From assembly GCA_020057115.1 (NCBI GenBank), contig JAGVGJ010000039.1, positions 1 to 52,805 of the forward strand: a stretch of 52,805 bases of DNA, given 5' to 3'. The notes beneath the pieces were generated by a model. That model was given only the letters and a program-made list of their open reading frames with translations. It did not search any database and was not told the origin of the DNA. Source of the stretch: Candidatus Omnitrophota bacterium. Lineage in GTDB: Bacteria; Omnitrophota; Gorgyraeia; 2-01-FULL-45-10. A program made the position numbers and the translations under genes. Each line of letters starts with the position of its first letter. The first letter of the stretch is position 1. Shown here piece by piece: positions 1 through 15,000 of this stretch.

Positions 1-1
1 C

Positions 2-3000
2 GGCATCACCGTAGCAAACCAGGTATTCACTAACACAGCATACCGCGATCTTATAAATGCAATAGTAGGCGACGCTGCATATGTCCAGGCCGACTTCCTG
101 ACAGGATTACCTCTTGCGGCGCAGTTACATGTTGCTCTTAATCCTGTACGTGAGGTATTCGGGAATGTTTACGGCATACTTCCTGCCGACCAGGACCCGG
201 TAACAAATCCTGCATACAGGAAGCAGCTATTTGATATAGTGCTTACTCCGGGCTATGATCTTGCCAGGTTCTTGCAGGGGCTGCCGCTTTTTGATGCCAT
301 GCTTTCAGCTTTGAGAGGCGATGCTGTCGCAAGCGCCGCATTCGCGAATATCAAAGGTGTCACCATACCCGCGATAGGCCCGCTCACCCAGGCTCAATCA
401 TATGCCATAGGTACCCTTATTTATCGGGCAGACGGGACTACTTTACAGGTGAATGCCGGTAATCCTACAAGGACTATGCAGGGATTAAAATATGCAAGCG
501 CGCTGCTTGAGGCATTGCGCGCGGACGGAAATGCCAATGCCGCATTCGGAAGGCTCACAGGACAGCCCATGCCGATGGCTCCTGTAGCACCCACTGGCAC
601 CCAACAAGAGTCTCTATTCGAATTTATCTATAAAGCGGACGGCACATTTACGGATAATGCCGCGAACCCGGCCGTTATGTCGAGTTTCATTATATATGCA
701 GATCAGCTTAATATACAATTGCAGGCCGCGCCGCAGCCCGCGAAAGATTCATTCCAGCTCGTATACGGGACAGCCGTAAGCGACCCGATAACCAACCCGG
801 CATACAGGACGGCGCTATTCAATATCATAGGAGGATGGCAGGCCGATGCCCAGGCCGCAAGCGTGCCATTCGATCAGGCCTATGTGGATGGGCGCATGGC
901 TACATTCATCCAGCTGATAACGTTTGTCAATACGCTTCATGGCAGACTCTCCACCGCGTCTGCGCAATCCCAGGATGGCATACGTCAGGCATACCAGTTC
1001 GCCGGCAACTTCGATTTCTCCAATAATGACTATATAAGAGCGCTATTCTCGATGCTGGCCGGCTGGCAGCAGGACCTTCCGTATACAGACCCGGCGACAG
1101 GCGCTGTATATTATGCCATGTCAGACGCATATGTGACTCTGCGCGCGAACCAGATGATCGACCTGGGTCAATATATCAGTCTACTTGACGGCAACCTGTC
1201 GGCTGCAGCTAAAGCCGTGATGCCCGAGGTATTTGACTTCCCCGGTGCCACCAGCATGACGAACAGAGGATATGTAAAGGCGTTATTCAATATCCTCGGC
1301 GGATGGATGAGGGATGCCGCAACAGCCGGCGTCGCCTTTACGCAGACCTATGTGCTCGCAAGGATCGCCAATTTTAATATCCTCGCGCCATTCGTCACAG
1401 TACTTAATAACGGGCTTACCGCATTGACGAAACAGGTTCTGCCCGCGATATTTAACTTTGATCCTCCGACCAATTTCAAGAATCCGGCCTACCGCAAAGC
1501 ATTATTTGATATATTAGGCGGCTGGCAGCAGGATGCTGCAGCAGCCGGGGTCGCGTTCGATGCCACTTATGTAAATACAAGGATCACCCAGTTTAATGCT
1601 ATAGCCCAGTTCGCCCCGCTAGTGGACCAGAACTTGTCGGCAGAGGCGAAGGCGGCGCTTCCGGCGCTATTCAGCTTCATCGGCGTAACCAACTTCACCA
1701 ACCCTGACTACACAAAAGCGATATTTAGTCTACTCGGCGGCTGGCAGAAAGATATCCCTTACACAGATAAGGCTACCGGCACCGTATATAATGTTGTGGA
1801 TGCAAATTATGTTACTTTAAGGGTGCAGCAGTTCAATACGCTAGCTCCGTTCGCATCCCTGGTAGACCAGCGCCTTAATCAGGCCTCAAAAGACGCATTG
1901 CGTGACCTGTATAATTTCACCGGCGCAACTAACTTCACCAACCCTGACTACACAAAAGCGATATTCAGTCTTCTCGGCGGATGGCTTGCCGACCTTCCTT
2001 ATACGGATCCGGCTACCGGCACTGTCTATAATGTCATGGATGCAAATTATGTCAATTTAAGGGTCCAGGAGTTTAACAATGTCGTTCCTGTGGCTATGCA
2101 GTTCCTAGCCAGGTTAAGAGCTACGCCGGGTCTTTTGACATTCTTTAACCGCTTCTACGGCACGACGATAGCGCCTACAGGACCGCTCACCAATCCGCAG
2201 GATACGGCAGCTATATTCGGGATAGCATATGAGATAATCACCGACACCGTAACCATATACGATATCGACACCAATACTCCCGGCATACAGCAGCATGCCT
2301 CTTATGACATCACTATCGATACGGTTATCGAGCGCCTCGTCGTGCTCGATCAGCTCGAACGGGCCGGCGCATTCGGTTTTATAAGGAACATATTCGGACT
2401 CAACACCATAGATATTACCGGTAATACAAGAGATACGTATGTCCTCCGCCAGATACTCTTCAGTTATGCTGAGATGATAGTGAGCGATATATATACCGAT
2501 GTAAACATCGACGCCCCGAGTGAGCAGACTCCGAAGAAATCGCTAACCGACATAACAGTCGCTACGGTCATGAAAGACCTTCAATATACATGGGACCTCA
2601 TACGCAATGACAAATTCAATGACGCCATAAAAGAGCTTTACGGCGTCCAGCCGATATATAGAGGAAGCGCCGACAGCCCGAGATATCGCGCGATAGTCTC
2701 GCAGTTCGTATATATCCTGGTCAATCAGGTCATCAAGGTCCCGCAGGATGGCGATTATACAAACCTGGTAGATACGAAACCCGACAAGCCGATAACTGCA
2801 GACATGCTCATCCAGAACCTCACCGTCCAGGCCCAGTTGAAGAGAGAGGCATTCGATGAGATAAGAGAGCTCTACGGACTCGAAGGCGTTCCTTATGTGG
2901 GCGATAAAGAGATGAGCCCGATATTAAGGGCTGTCATGGCCGACATAGCAGCCATGATAATAAAGAATGCCGAAAAAGATAAGATAAGTATCGGCAAGGC

Positions 3001-6000
3001 CATAGCTAATTATGTAGAGGCCATAAAGAATGTCATAGAGCTGCAGCGCAAGATGGATCCGGCGCTCATGATGTTCCTCTATGGCGATCGTGAGGTCAAG
3101 GCCACTTACAGGAATGCCAATAAGCTCGAATGGTATTTCTACCAGGCAAGCAGGATAGGCAAGTTTAAACACTTCGGGAATGTTTACGAATATATCGCAT
3201 TCCATAAGAAGTGCGAGCAGCTATTCGGGACGGCGAACGAGGGATGCCAAAATATCGTCCAGGATCTATTGAGCGCGGCCGGCGAGCCTGTATTTGAAAG
3301 GACCCTGGATGTGAAGCGCGGCAATAAGGCGCTTGGATATGGCGGCGATGGCTTCGGTTATGAGCTCAGGAACGGGAAATTGATAATACACTATTATTCA
3401 GGCCGCTTGAGCCAGATACCGAAAGGGTTCGGCCTCACCGATATACCAGATGTTTCCGTGGTCCTCGTAGGAGACAATGCCATAGGCGCTGACGGCAAAT
3501 ACACAAGGCCTTTCCCGGAATACTCGCGCGCCGAACAGAGGAGCTTCGCGAACCTCGTAGATAACTTTAACACCATAGCCAGCATATCTACTCCGAGAAG
3601 GGACGAGGGCCGTTTCGCATTCAACCAGGCGATGGGCCGCGCCGGCGAGGTATACAGGAATGAATATTATTATCATGGGGTAGACACAAAAGGCATAGCA
3701 ATGGGAATAGATCCCGTGACCGGAGAGAAAACGCCGCGCAATGATTTCAAAATAGGGTGGCATCATAAATACGAGACTACATATGACTTTGCGACAGGCA
3801 CCCTGACTAGGCAGTTTGATGTGAAAGAGAACCTGGTTACCGAATACTTCTACAGGTATGACGACAAGCGCATGTCATTCGACCATTACAAGAATGACCT
3901 TGAACCGCGCCCATGGCTGGTGAAACAGCCGACATATATCGCGGCCGGCGGGAGAGTCTATAATCCTGTTACAGGAGAGTTGAAAAAGACATTTACGACT
4001 ACCGGCTTTGACTTGGAAAGGTCCATCATCACGCAGAAGGTCATAACATATACGGAGATAGATCGTAAGCCCGAGGTCACCGGCACCGTGGACGAGATAC
4101 TCGATATAAGGACCGGCAGTACCCTTGAGCAGATAATCATTTCAGGCATCGGCATACGCACCAGGATAATCTATGACTATTCGACATCCCCGGCAAATAT
4201 ACTTATAGGGACGCCTGCCAGATGGAATAAGTACAGGGGCACGGATGAAGTGCAGGTTAAAGACGTGACTTACGCAGCCGAGAACACCATCAGGACCGAG
4301 ACTGCCGCCGGCGCGCTTATATCCGAGAGGATAAAAGACGGCAAGACCCGCAATGACGCGGCGATGGTAGTGACCAATGAGCAGGGCGTCGTGGTAGGCA
4401 TAGGCATATTTAAGAGATATGTCTATGATGCGACCGTCAAGGCCTGGGTCTCCAAGGTCGAGGTCGTCGATCCGTGGAAAGTAGGCTGGTCAAAGCGCGG
4501 CGATACGTCCAAGGCAGACCAGTTCGTCAAAGATCTTAAAGCGGCGTGCGCCGAAGGAAAGACAATAGAGTTCGGCCTGCCCGAAGACCTGATAGAGACA
4601 AGATTATACTGTGACGATGACCTTGTGAGCCAGTCGGTATTGACCGCTGCCGGCAAGGAAGAGGTCTCATTCTTCTATGACAAGAGGACAGGGTCGAAGT
4701 CCGGCAGTATCGTCACAATAGCCGGCAGGGACGGGAAGCGCACGATCACCAGGATAGAGGCATTCAAGGGCGAAAATGAAATAAAGGCAACAGATGGAGT
4801 CTCTTATATGGAGACGGTCGTGAATTCCATGGATCCTCTAAGGGCCGGGATGAGCGACGCCGAGATCGCGAATATCGTAAATAAGATAAAGCGCGGCGAA
4901 TCAGGCGTAGAGTTCGGCGCTAAATATAAAAACCTGGTAGAGGAGCGCGTTTATAGCGCGGAAAAACTTGTCAAACAGACGGTCGTTACGGCTGCCGGAA
5001 GAGAGATCACAGAGGTCTATTATGACAAGAGCACCTTCCAGGAGATAGGCAGGGTCGTTAGCGTCCTTGGATCGGACGGCAGGCGCACCATTATAGGTAT
5101 AGGCATATTCGTAGGGTATGACTCGAACCGCAACGCCATAGTGAAGATGGTCGATCCTATGAAGGCCAAGCTTGCCGATGGCGGCAATACCATAGCCGAA
5201 AGCCTGAAGACAGGGCAGAGGGACATAACCCTGCCGGTAAGGGATGAGCTTGTAGAGACAAGGATATACAGCGGAGATAAGCTCATCAGCCAGACCGTCG
5301 AGACGATCGGCGGCAAAGAGACCACGAAAGTCTATTACAATAAGAATACCGGTCGGGGGGTAGGCAGGGTCGTAAAGGTGGCAAGCCGCGACGGCAAGAC
5401 CACGACATTATCAGCCATAGGCCTTTTCGAGAAGTATGATGAGAATGGGAATGCCGTAGTGAATATGATAGATCCGGTGAAGGCAGGCCTGCCGCTGAAT
5501 GGTCAGATGTTAGCCAAGAGGCTTGAAGACGGCGAGCTCGACGTGAAATTCGACGAAGGTTATAAAGACATGATAGAGACGCGCGTCTATAGCGGCGAGA
5601 GGTTATTGAGCCAGACAGCCGCGACCATAGCCGGCAGGGAGAAGACGACCATATACTATAACAGGAATACGGGCCGCGAAGTAGGCCGCATAGCCACTGT
5701 CACCGCAACAGACGGCACCGTGAACATAGTCAGGATAGGGATATTCGAAGAATATAATGATAATAACCACGCCGTGGTCAAGATGCTGGATCCGGCACTT
5801 GCCGGGATGAGCCAGAAAGAGCTTGACAGGATGGAGAACAGGATAAAGCGCGGTGAAGTCGGCATCACGTTCCCCGGCGCTTACGCCGATATGGCCGAGA
5901 CCAGGGTCTATAGCGGCGAGAAACTCGTAAGCCAGTCCATCACTACGGTAGCCGGCAAAGAGACCACGACAGTCTGCTACAACAAGGATACGGGCCGTGA

Positions 6001-9000
6001 GGTGGGCAGGATAGTCCGCTCCGCGAATGGCACGGTGGTCGGTATAGGCATATTTGCCGATTATGACAAGAAGAACCATTATTCCTCAGTAAAGATGATA
6101 AATCCTATCCAGGCAAAATGGACCGAAGACAAGATCGCCTATACTGTGAATATCATCGAGAACGGCGGGTTATTGAACATAGACATGTTCGGGCTTGCTC
6201 CGGAACTTATAATAACGCGGCTCTATGACGGCGAGAAGATAGTGAGCCAGGAGACATTTACCGTAGCAGGGAAGGCGCTCACGACAGTATATTATGACAG
6301 GAATACCGGCCGCGAGATAGGAAGGATAGTGACGGCTGAGGACAATTCCGTAGTAGGCATAGGCGTATTCGATAAATTTGAGAAGGGCCGTTCATACGTG
6401 AAGATGGTAGATCCGAGGAAGATGGCGAAGTGGAGCGATGCGGCCACAAAGGTCGTGAATGATCTTAAGGCCAATAAGAAGACCAGTCTCTCATTTGTCG
6501 GCACGCTCAACAACCTTGTTGAGACAAGAGTGTATAGCGGAGAGAACCTTGTCGCGATAACTCTTGCCGGAGTGACTACCGAGGTCTGTTATGACAGAGA
6601 GACCAAGCAGGAAGTCGGCAGAATAGAGTTGGCCCGGGCAGGCACCAGGGATGAGACGGTAGTGGGTATAGGCGTATTCAACGAGTATGATCCTTCCGGC
6701 AATGGCCAATCCACCGTAACTATGCTTGATACCAGGAGGGCAGGTTTAAGCCGTGACCGGTTGAACGAATTAGTAACTACATTAAGGTCAGGCAATAAGG
6801 TTTCGTTCGAAGGGCTTGATGTCGGGAATATCCTCAAGATAAGGACATATCAGGGCGAAGATATGGTGAGCGAGACCGCAATAACCGAAGCCGGCAAAGT
6901 AAGGACCGTAGTGAATTATGACGCCCAGAGACACCTTGAGATAGGCCGCCGCGGGATAGCCATAGATTCACGAGGTGTCGAGACCGAGATCCGTTCAGGC
7001 AGGCTGCTCAGATATGATGACAAGACAGGTGATTCCATAATAGAGATGAAAGACCTTCTCACAGGCAGGGTCTGGCGCGAAAAGCTCAATCCTCTCGGCA
7101 TTCTCATAGATATCATAGGCCTTGACGAAGAAGGCAAGGGGACAGAAGTGAGAATAGCCAAATACCAATATGACAATAACTGGCTGCCTACCGTAAGCGA
7201 TGCTTATGTCATAATGCCGGACGGCACCACAGTGAAGTCGCATACAGGCCAATTCCTGCGTTTCGTGAAAGGTTATGCCCTTATACAGCTTAAGAATGAG
7301 ATAGACGGGACCATATGGCAGGAGCTGGTCACTCCTACCGGCGAAAAGAAGGCAAAGATACTCGGCGTCATGGAGAATGGCATATTCAGGCCCAAGACAG
7401 TCTCTGTGGCCACATTCGAAGGGCTCCTGGGCTCGATGGGCATCGCGACGAGCCAGTATACATATGAATATGTCCCTGAGCTGGGTGACAGGAACCTCTT
7501 TAGGCAGGATAAGGATAATGCGATAATCGAGACCCATATATCAGGCCGCAAGGGAGAGATAAAACTGCCGCAGGAGCTCACGAGATCAGACCTTATAGAC
7601 GGCAGGCCCCTGTACATACACATTGACAGGACATCCAACTATGCGTGGCAGGACCTCGATGATACGGAAGCGCGCCTGCGCGTCAAGGTGGACGGGAAGA
7701 TAGAGAACGGCGTATTTAAGCCCGTATCCGTGGAGGTCCCTGAATACGTAAAAGGCTGCATATTGAGCTATTTCGGCATAGCAGCAATAAGCCGCACATA
7801 CAGGTATGATGAGAAGAAGGGCATCCTCGACTATAAGGGCGAGACTGAAGAGACTGAAGCGGACGGCCTTGTGAAGAAGGGCATGATGACCAACCAGAAG
7901 GGCCTGGTGGTCCCGGCGAACCAGCTTACGCTAAAAGACCTGTTCACCATAGATAATAAATTTGTCCACGCGCAGAATGCGCCGATATACCAGACCTATA
8001 CGCCGCGCCTTAAGAATGCCGTCCAGGAGATAAAAGATACGCGCGGCAGGGTCATAATCAAATATACGGGCAAGCTTGCGGACAAGGCCGATGGTACCAG
8101 CGCCTTTATAAGGATGTCGGCGACGATATTCATATACGACGATGCCCGGGCATTAAGGACAGGCCTGTCCGGCATACCGAGCGAGAGCCGCACATTCGCG
8201 GCAGATGATAATGGCAATATAGACTTTACAAGGCCTATCAGCGAATCCATATTCGAGAGCATGACGGCCGATAAGCAGATACTCGCGCGCCATCACAACC
8301 TGGCGACAAATGAGACATGGCAGGAGGAGAGGGATGCCAGGGGCCGTCTCGTAAAGAAGTATGCGGGCAAAGTGCTTGATACCGACTGGAAGAAACCGGG
8401 CAAGTTCTTGAGGCAGAATGTCAATATCCTGCATTACAATGACGACATCGACGGCTTCGGCATACTTGACGTGGCGGACGCGGGCCAGACCTATGTGCTC
8501 AATCCGGATGGCACATACATAGCTGATATAGATAAAGACGGCACGGTCAATGTCAGGCCATTCAAGATATCATGGTTCGAGAGCATAACCAGCGGGGGTT
8601 ATATAGAGAACAGGATCGTCAATGTCAAGACCCTCGAGATGTGGAATGAGCAGAAAGATCCTAACGGCATACTTATGGCTTCGCTCGTGACATATGACGA
8701 CCAGGAGCCGGTGCTGCGCGGTTTAAGGACCACCCTGGCAGGCAAAGACGCCGAGAAGAAATGGGATACGATCATCAAGGAACACGGCAATAAGAAAAAT
8801 ATCGAAAAGTATATAGAATTCAAGCCGACAGTCAGGGAAGAGCTCATATATGATATGGATGACCCGCGCGTCCAGGCGCTTTCCGAAGCGGTTAAGCGCG
8901 ATCTTTCACGGTTGAAACATTACGGCACCGCAGGCATACCAGTATTGAACAGGGCGGTATTGATCGACTATGACGGGCCGGGCAAGGACAGGGTATACAG

Positions 9001-12000
9001 CGCGTCTATACTGAATGGCGTGGATGTAAGAGGCAACATAACATACTTTGAAAATAACCTGATGACTACCGTCCAGCGCGTCATGATAAAGAACATGTAC
9101 GGATTGCCGGTCCGCATATTGGACGGTTATATTGACGGCATGACAGGCAAGTTCTCAAGCCAGAAAGAGACGGTCCTTACCTATGATGACGAGAAGGGCT
9201 TTGGCAGGTTCGACATAGCGGACACCTCGGTCACATGGCAGCTTGTCAATGGCAAGCCCGTATTTGCGTCGAGCGAGTCTGTCACTACAAATATAGATGA
9301 GGAAGGCACGGTTACCGCCACTGAACAGAAGAAGAGGCTGGCCGAGACAGGCAATACTGTGGACGGCGCTAAGAGGACTAACCTCTACAAAGGAAGAGGC
9401 AGCCGCAAGACCATAGAGGATATAGGCTCAAGGTCGATAGTCACATTTGACAGGTGGGGCATAGAGACAGGTTCCAGGAAGTTCAACATCGCTGATTACA
9501 CGAACCTTGGTAATGATAAAGGCACCATGGGCGTAAATAGAAAGCTTGCGCCTGCGCTCTCGGAGAGGACAGGAGTTCTCGCTATGGGCATGATGGTGAA
9601 CCCGTATCTTGCCGACCTTGGCAGTCAATATTATATAGTGCAGCAGGTCAATTATTATGATCCAAGCGGCACAAGAGTCGCATATACCGCTATTAGGTGG
9701 ATAGATAAGTATGGAAATGTGGCCACCGAAGCAAAGGTAATGCATCTCATTAACACGGATGGCTCCCTTGTCGCTAAAGACGAAAAGACCATAGTGCCTG
9801 CCGCTGATACTATGTTCAAGGCAGGTCCGGACGGGAAGCCGCTGATAATAACCGCGACCGATCATCCGCTTGTCGGCGGCATGGAGATAGATTTCGCTAA
9901 GATGCTCAAGAAAGATCAGGTCGGCAAAGCCGCTCTTAATATACCGGATTGGCAGCAGGCCGTCAGTTATAATTTTAACAGGGAGCGGGAGGTCAGGTAT
10001 ACACAGCGCGAGACCGGGGCCAAACAGCAGGCATTCGGCCTTGATTTTGCTTTCGGAGCCGCAGGCAAGATAGGCGAAAAAGCGGTATATGATTTCTCAA
10101 GATCCGGTTTCCTCGCGGTTCCCGTAGATGACCGTCGCATCACAGGCGGCAAGCTCCAGAGGGCTATAATCGTTACGGATGCCGCCGGCAATGTCGCTCG
10201 TATAAATGAAAGCGATATCCTAAAGAATGACAAAGGCTTGCCGGTGCGCGGCATGAACGGCAAGGTCGTTGAGCTCGCCGGATTATACCGCCCGTATGCG
10301 GGGAATGAAGCCGACCACCCCGACAGCAATGCCGCGCAATTAAGGGATGGCATAGCCGCGGATTCCACATGGGTCGGCGATGATGTGCTGGCGCTTGTCC
10401 CGATAAGGAGGCTGACATCGGAGGGCATAGCCGTAGATAAGATAACAAGCGTGACTTTTGAATGCAGGCCGCTCAAGGGTCCGGTGAAAGGTTCTGTGGC
10501 TGTGGGTGAGGTCTTCAGAGTGGGCGAATACCTCGATCCTTCCATACAAGGACCATACGAGGACATGGCCCTGGTGAGGACGGACGATAAAAAAGGCCAG
10601 GCGCATATCAGCATAAGGATGCTCAATCCTGACCCGAAACTGAAGGCATTCCCTATAGAGCTTGAAAGGATAAGAAGGCCCGACAATACCACAAGGTTCG
10701 CCATTAAACAGATGGAGTATGAAGACTCCAAATTAAGGCGCCGAAATGCATTCCTCGTCACATGCTTTAATGAGACAGGAGATATGCTTATAGTCACATT
10801 CCAGACAGCGCCTAGTGCAAAGGATTATGTGCATAAGATGGTGCTGGGTACGGGTGAGTACAAGAACTATATGTTCGAGTTCACCGTAGACCCGATAAGC
10901 GGTGATGTAGAGCGCAAGGCATACAGGGTGGATTCGATAACTCCCGGCACGCCTGTCTGCATCATAAGAGGCGAGCATATCATTATGGCCGATACGCGCA
11001 ATACGCCGGAAGCAGCTGAGTATAACAAGAGGCATAATGTAAATGCTTTTGTCCTGGGCAGGATGCTCGGATTGGTGGAGCTCGAAGGCGTGGAGAAATA
11101 CATGAGGGATGAGCTTAAAGAGCCGATGCCTACGCCGGAAGAGGAGAATAAGCTTAATGCGATAATCGAGCAATTGAGAAAAGAGGTCAGCGAGGAAATA
11201 TTAACACCTGCTATGCCTGAAGCGGCGAAAGGTTTCGCATGGAAGCAGATGTTGGGTTGGGCCGCGTTAATGGCAGTCTTAGCTCCCATCATATCATGGC
11301 TTGTGAGGGGAAAGAAAGAAGAGCGCAAAGCGCCTCGTCCGCGAGGCCCGGCCGGAGCGCCAATAATGATAAGCGGCCTTGCATATACTGCCGCAGGTAT
11401 GTTCGTCTCATCCGTAGTGAGCGTTACTTTAAGCATAAATCTCTATGATGCAGGATGGCTGTCCATTGGTCTTGGTATCATCGCCGGCGTCACACTTGCT
11501 ATGTCGATAATAAATGTGGTGACGAGAAGATATATAGTAAGGGTGCTGGGCGCAAGGGCCGGACCTATAGCCGAGACCATAACGCGCACTGACGGCACCA
11601 AAGTCGTCCAGTATATCAAAGAAGACGGCACCTACACTACCGACAAGAAAGAATCCCTCATCGCTACAGCCGAATACGGCAGGATCCGCAAAGCGATAGC
11701 GACCGGTCTCATTACCCTCCACGAAAACGCGCATGTAAAAGGATACGGCGAATTGAGCGCTTACATCCTGCCGATCTTGGGCGTGAGGCGCTTAAAAGAT
11801 CTCGGCAAGGTAGGCGTAGCTTTTATAACTATGATCACTGCGCCGCTTGCGGCATCTTCGGGCCTTGGCATAAGTTCCAGCTGGATCATCTGGGGCGCTT
11901 TTGCCGCTTATCCTCTCGTGATACTCCTCTGGTCTAAGCTGTGGGAGATAAGATACGAGAATTGGAAAGAGGATAATATCGACACTGTCCTTAAGGAAGT

Positions 12001-15000
12001 AAAGAAAGGAGACACGCTCCTTAACCGCGATGCTATCGGAAAAGCCCTCAATAGATTTATGGAAAATGTAATTGGCATAAACAAGGACAATGCCGTCAGT
12101 CTCAATGTAAAGGGCGCCAATGTATCTTTCAGGACTTCGGACGGCAATTTTGAAGGACTATTCTCGTTCCAGTTATTTCATATATACTCTCTCTTAAATA
12201 CATGGGCCGACAAGCAGGGTCTTGCCGCTACTGATCCTCGCAGGCAGCAGTTCAATGAATTTGCTAAAGTTGTCGCCTGCGCCGTAGCAAGAGAGGCTGC
12301 GAGAGGATCTAGGAGCTCTGCCGATAAGGTCAAATATAAAGTATCCGGGAAATTCGACCCGCAGATATGGGCCAAGGTAGAGATATATCTAAATAATTAT
12401 GCCGCTGACCTTGTAAAAGGGCTTGCTGCAGATGAGGGCGGCGCGGTCGATAATGGCGGAGTGAGCGGCGTCCTGAGCAGGATGCAGGCAGAACCGTATT
12501 TTGTGGCCCAGACCGAGCTTAATACTGCCGTAGTCTCCACGATGAATATCATGCTTGGCGCCAAGACCCAGAGAGAGCTGATGGAGATGGCGCTGAATGA
12601 CAATGACCTCCTTAATAAGATAAAGGCCTTGATAGCCCAGGAGAAAGAAGAGGCCCTGAAAGCCACCCAGGCCAGAGAAGGCGCTAACTATGTGCCCGTA
12701 TCAAAACTCGATTTTGACAATGATGTCAATGCGACATTCGAGCAAGAGACGAAAGGCAAAAAAGGTAAGGATCTCTTCGATATATTGACCAAACGCGCCG
12801 ATGATGCGGCAAGAGCCGGATGGAATGTCGCTCCTATCATAGGAACGCCTGACAGCTTGCGCAAGATATTAATAGGAAGAGCGCTTGAGGATAAGTTAAA
12901 TAACAAGGCCGAGTTATTCGCGAACAGGGTGCAGGGATTCGCAAAAGAAAAAGGCCTCTCCAAGATCCATCCATATTTCGCGATCTTTGCGCCTGTTGTT
13001 CCTAAAATACTTCTTGTAATGTTCGGCTCGCTCTTATGGGAAGGCGGCGGGATGCTTGAATACCTCTCTCCGAAAGAGATGATAGGGAATTTCTTCGGTA
13101 TTACGGGCCTTCCTTCAGATGGATATATTCCGCTAGTAGTCGGCGTTATTATGGCCTTGTCGGTTATTTGGATGGCGATAAATGCGTATAAAGATGCAAG
13201 GGCCGCAAGGTTATTTAAAGGCGGGACCGGCTGGAACAGGCTATCTGCCATAGCTCCGATTGCGTTACTTGCATTTTTAAGCATAATCCAACATTCTCCT
13301 TTCGGGGTAAATATAGCCGCTTTTATGTTTATCTTCCAGCTCATGGCCGGCATAGAGGCATTGTCGCTATTACTATTAAAACGCTCATTCTTCGGCATGA
13401 TGCTATTCTACATGTTCAAACCAACATATAACGTAGGAAGAACACGGGCATTCTCGATAGTGATGACAAGGCATGTATTCTTCATATTGAGCTCTATGTT
13501 GCTCACCGGCATAGCATTCAATGTGTTTGGCTCATATTCCATGTCGCCGCACACTACATTTCACCTTGTATTGGGCGCTTTGGGGTTTGTGGTAAGCCTG
13601 GTCATGATGCACCAGGGCTCATGGAATTTCATGACATGGATATTCTCCGCAGTCAGCGAGAGGCTGGGCCAGCGAAAGGCGGCCGAAGCCGCCAAGAGGT
13701 TCGATACGCTGGCTGCAATAAGCAAGGCCGTCGCTACCGCAAAGAGCAGCATAGTTAAAGAACTTGCCGGAGCAGGCGTTTTGCCGGAAGACGAAAAAAT
13801 AGGCCTCATACAAAAATACCTGGAGGATGGACTTAGATCGGCAGACGTCTTTAATGATGCGGCCGATAAGGATGCCGACATATTTAAGGATATTAAAGGT
13901 ATCGATCCCGCCAGAATTAAGCTTGCCAAGACGCTTTTAGATAATTCGATCGAGTTTAATGTTTTGACAGATTATGAGGATCTTGGCAGCGATGCCGCAA
14001 AGACCAAGGCCATCAATGATATCGAGCGGTCTTTCGGAAAAGCGCGGCCAAGGCTTAACGCTATACTGGACAAGATCCGGAACGCTGAAGAGCTGACCAA
14101 AGAGGATAGCCATATACTAAGCCGCGCGATAGTAACGGATGCGCTGTCCAGGATGAAAGCCGAAGATATAGTCAACAGCATAGGCAAGCAATACGGTAAA
14201 ACCGCCATATTATTTGCCGGAGGATTCCCGCTTGCCGCAGGCGCGCAGATGGGGGTCGAGGGATGGTTCTTTAAAGATACTGTAGCAAGAGAGCTGGTGG
14301 CCAGGAAAGCGGTTTTGGGGCGCGATCTTACGGTGGAGGAGATGAGGGCCGTATCGGAACAGGTAAATGAAAATATTGTTGATGTTCCATCCATCCTTGG
14401 AATCCTGGACGATCCTGCGCAGGACCTGCATGGCGATACCGCAAAAGATAAGTTCGCGTTTTATGCAATAAGTGGTTATGAGAAGTCGAACAAAGAGCAG
14501 AGGGGAAATAAGAGGAAAGATCTGGCTGCTCGCCTTGGACAGGTTGCAGATATCACCGCCGCATTCTCGGCTATCGACTCTATCCTGGATAAGAAAGAAG
14601 ATAAGAAGGAGAAACTGACCGCTGAAGAGAAGGCGGAATTAGTAAGATTACGCGGAGATCTCGACAGGGCGATAAAAGCCGCTGTTGTCGCAACGACCGG
14701 CCAGCAAATAGTCGCCCGTATCAGAAGCATGATGATAGAAAATGCCACCAAGGAGATAATCGACCGTTTCGATTACATGAAGATAAGCGATTTCAAAGCA
14801 AGGGCGCAGCTATACGCCCTGCTAAAGGCAGAAGGGGTAGATCCCAATGACCCGCCCGCGGCGAATAATGCCATAAAGAGGTGGATCGATGCGCTCCATG
14901 AAGAAGAGCTAAAGGCAAAGATATTCTTATGGAATTCGCAGTTACAGATAAATAACCCTGACCCGAACCTGCCCGGAGACTTGAGGATAACAATAGTTGA

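Noticed and set aside
9967-10797. Antisense open frame of 276 codons opposite the giant gene
   Set aside because: It follows from codon bias of the coding strand; no SD, no recognisable domain, and a clear sense-strand protein.
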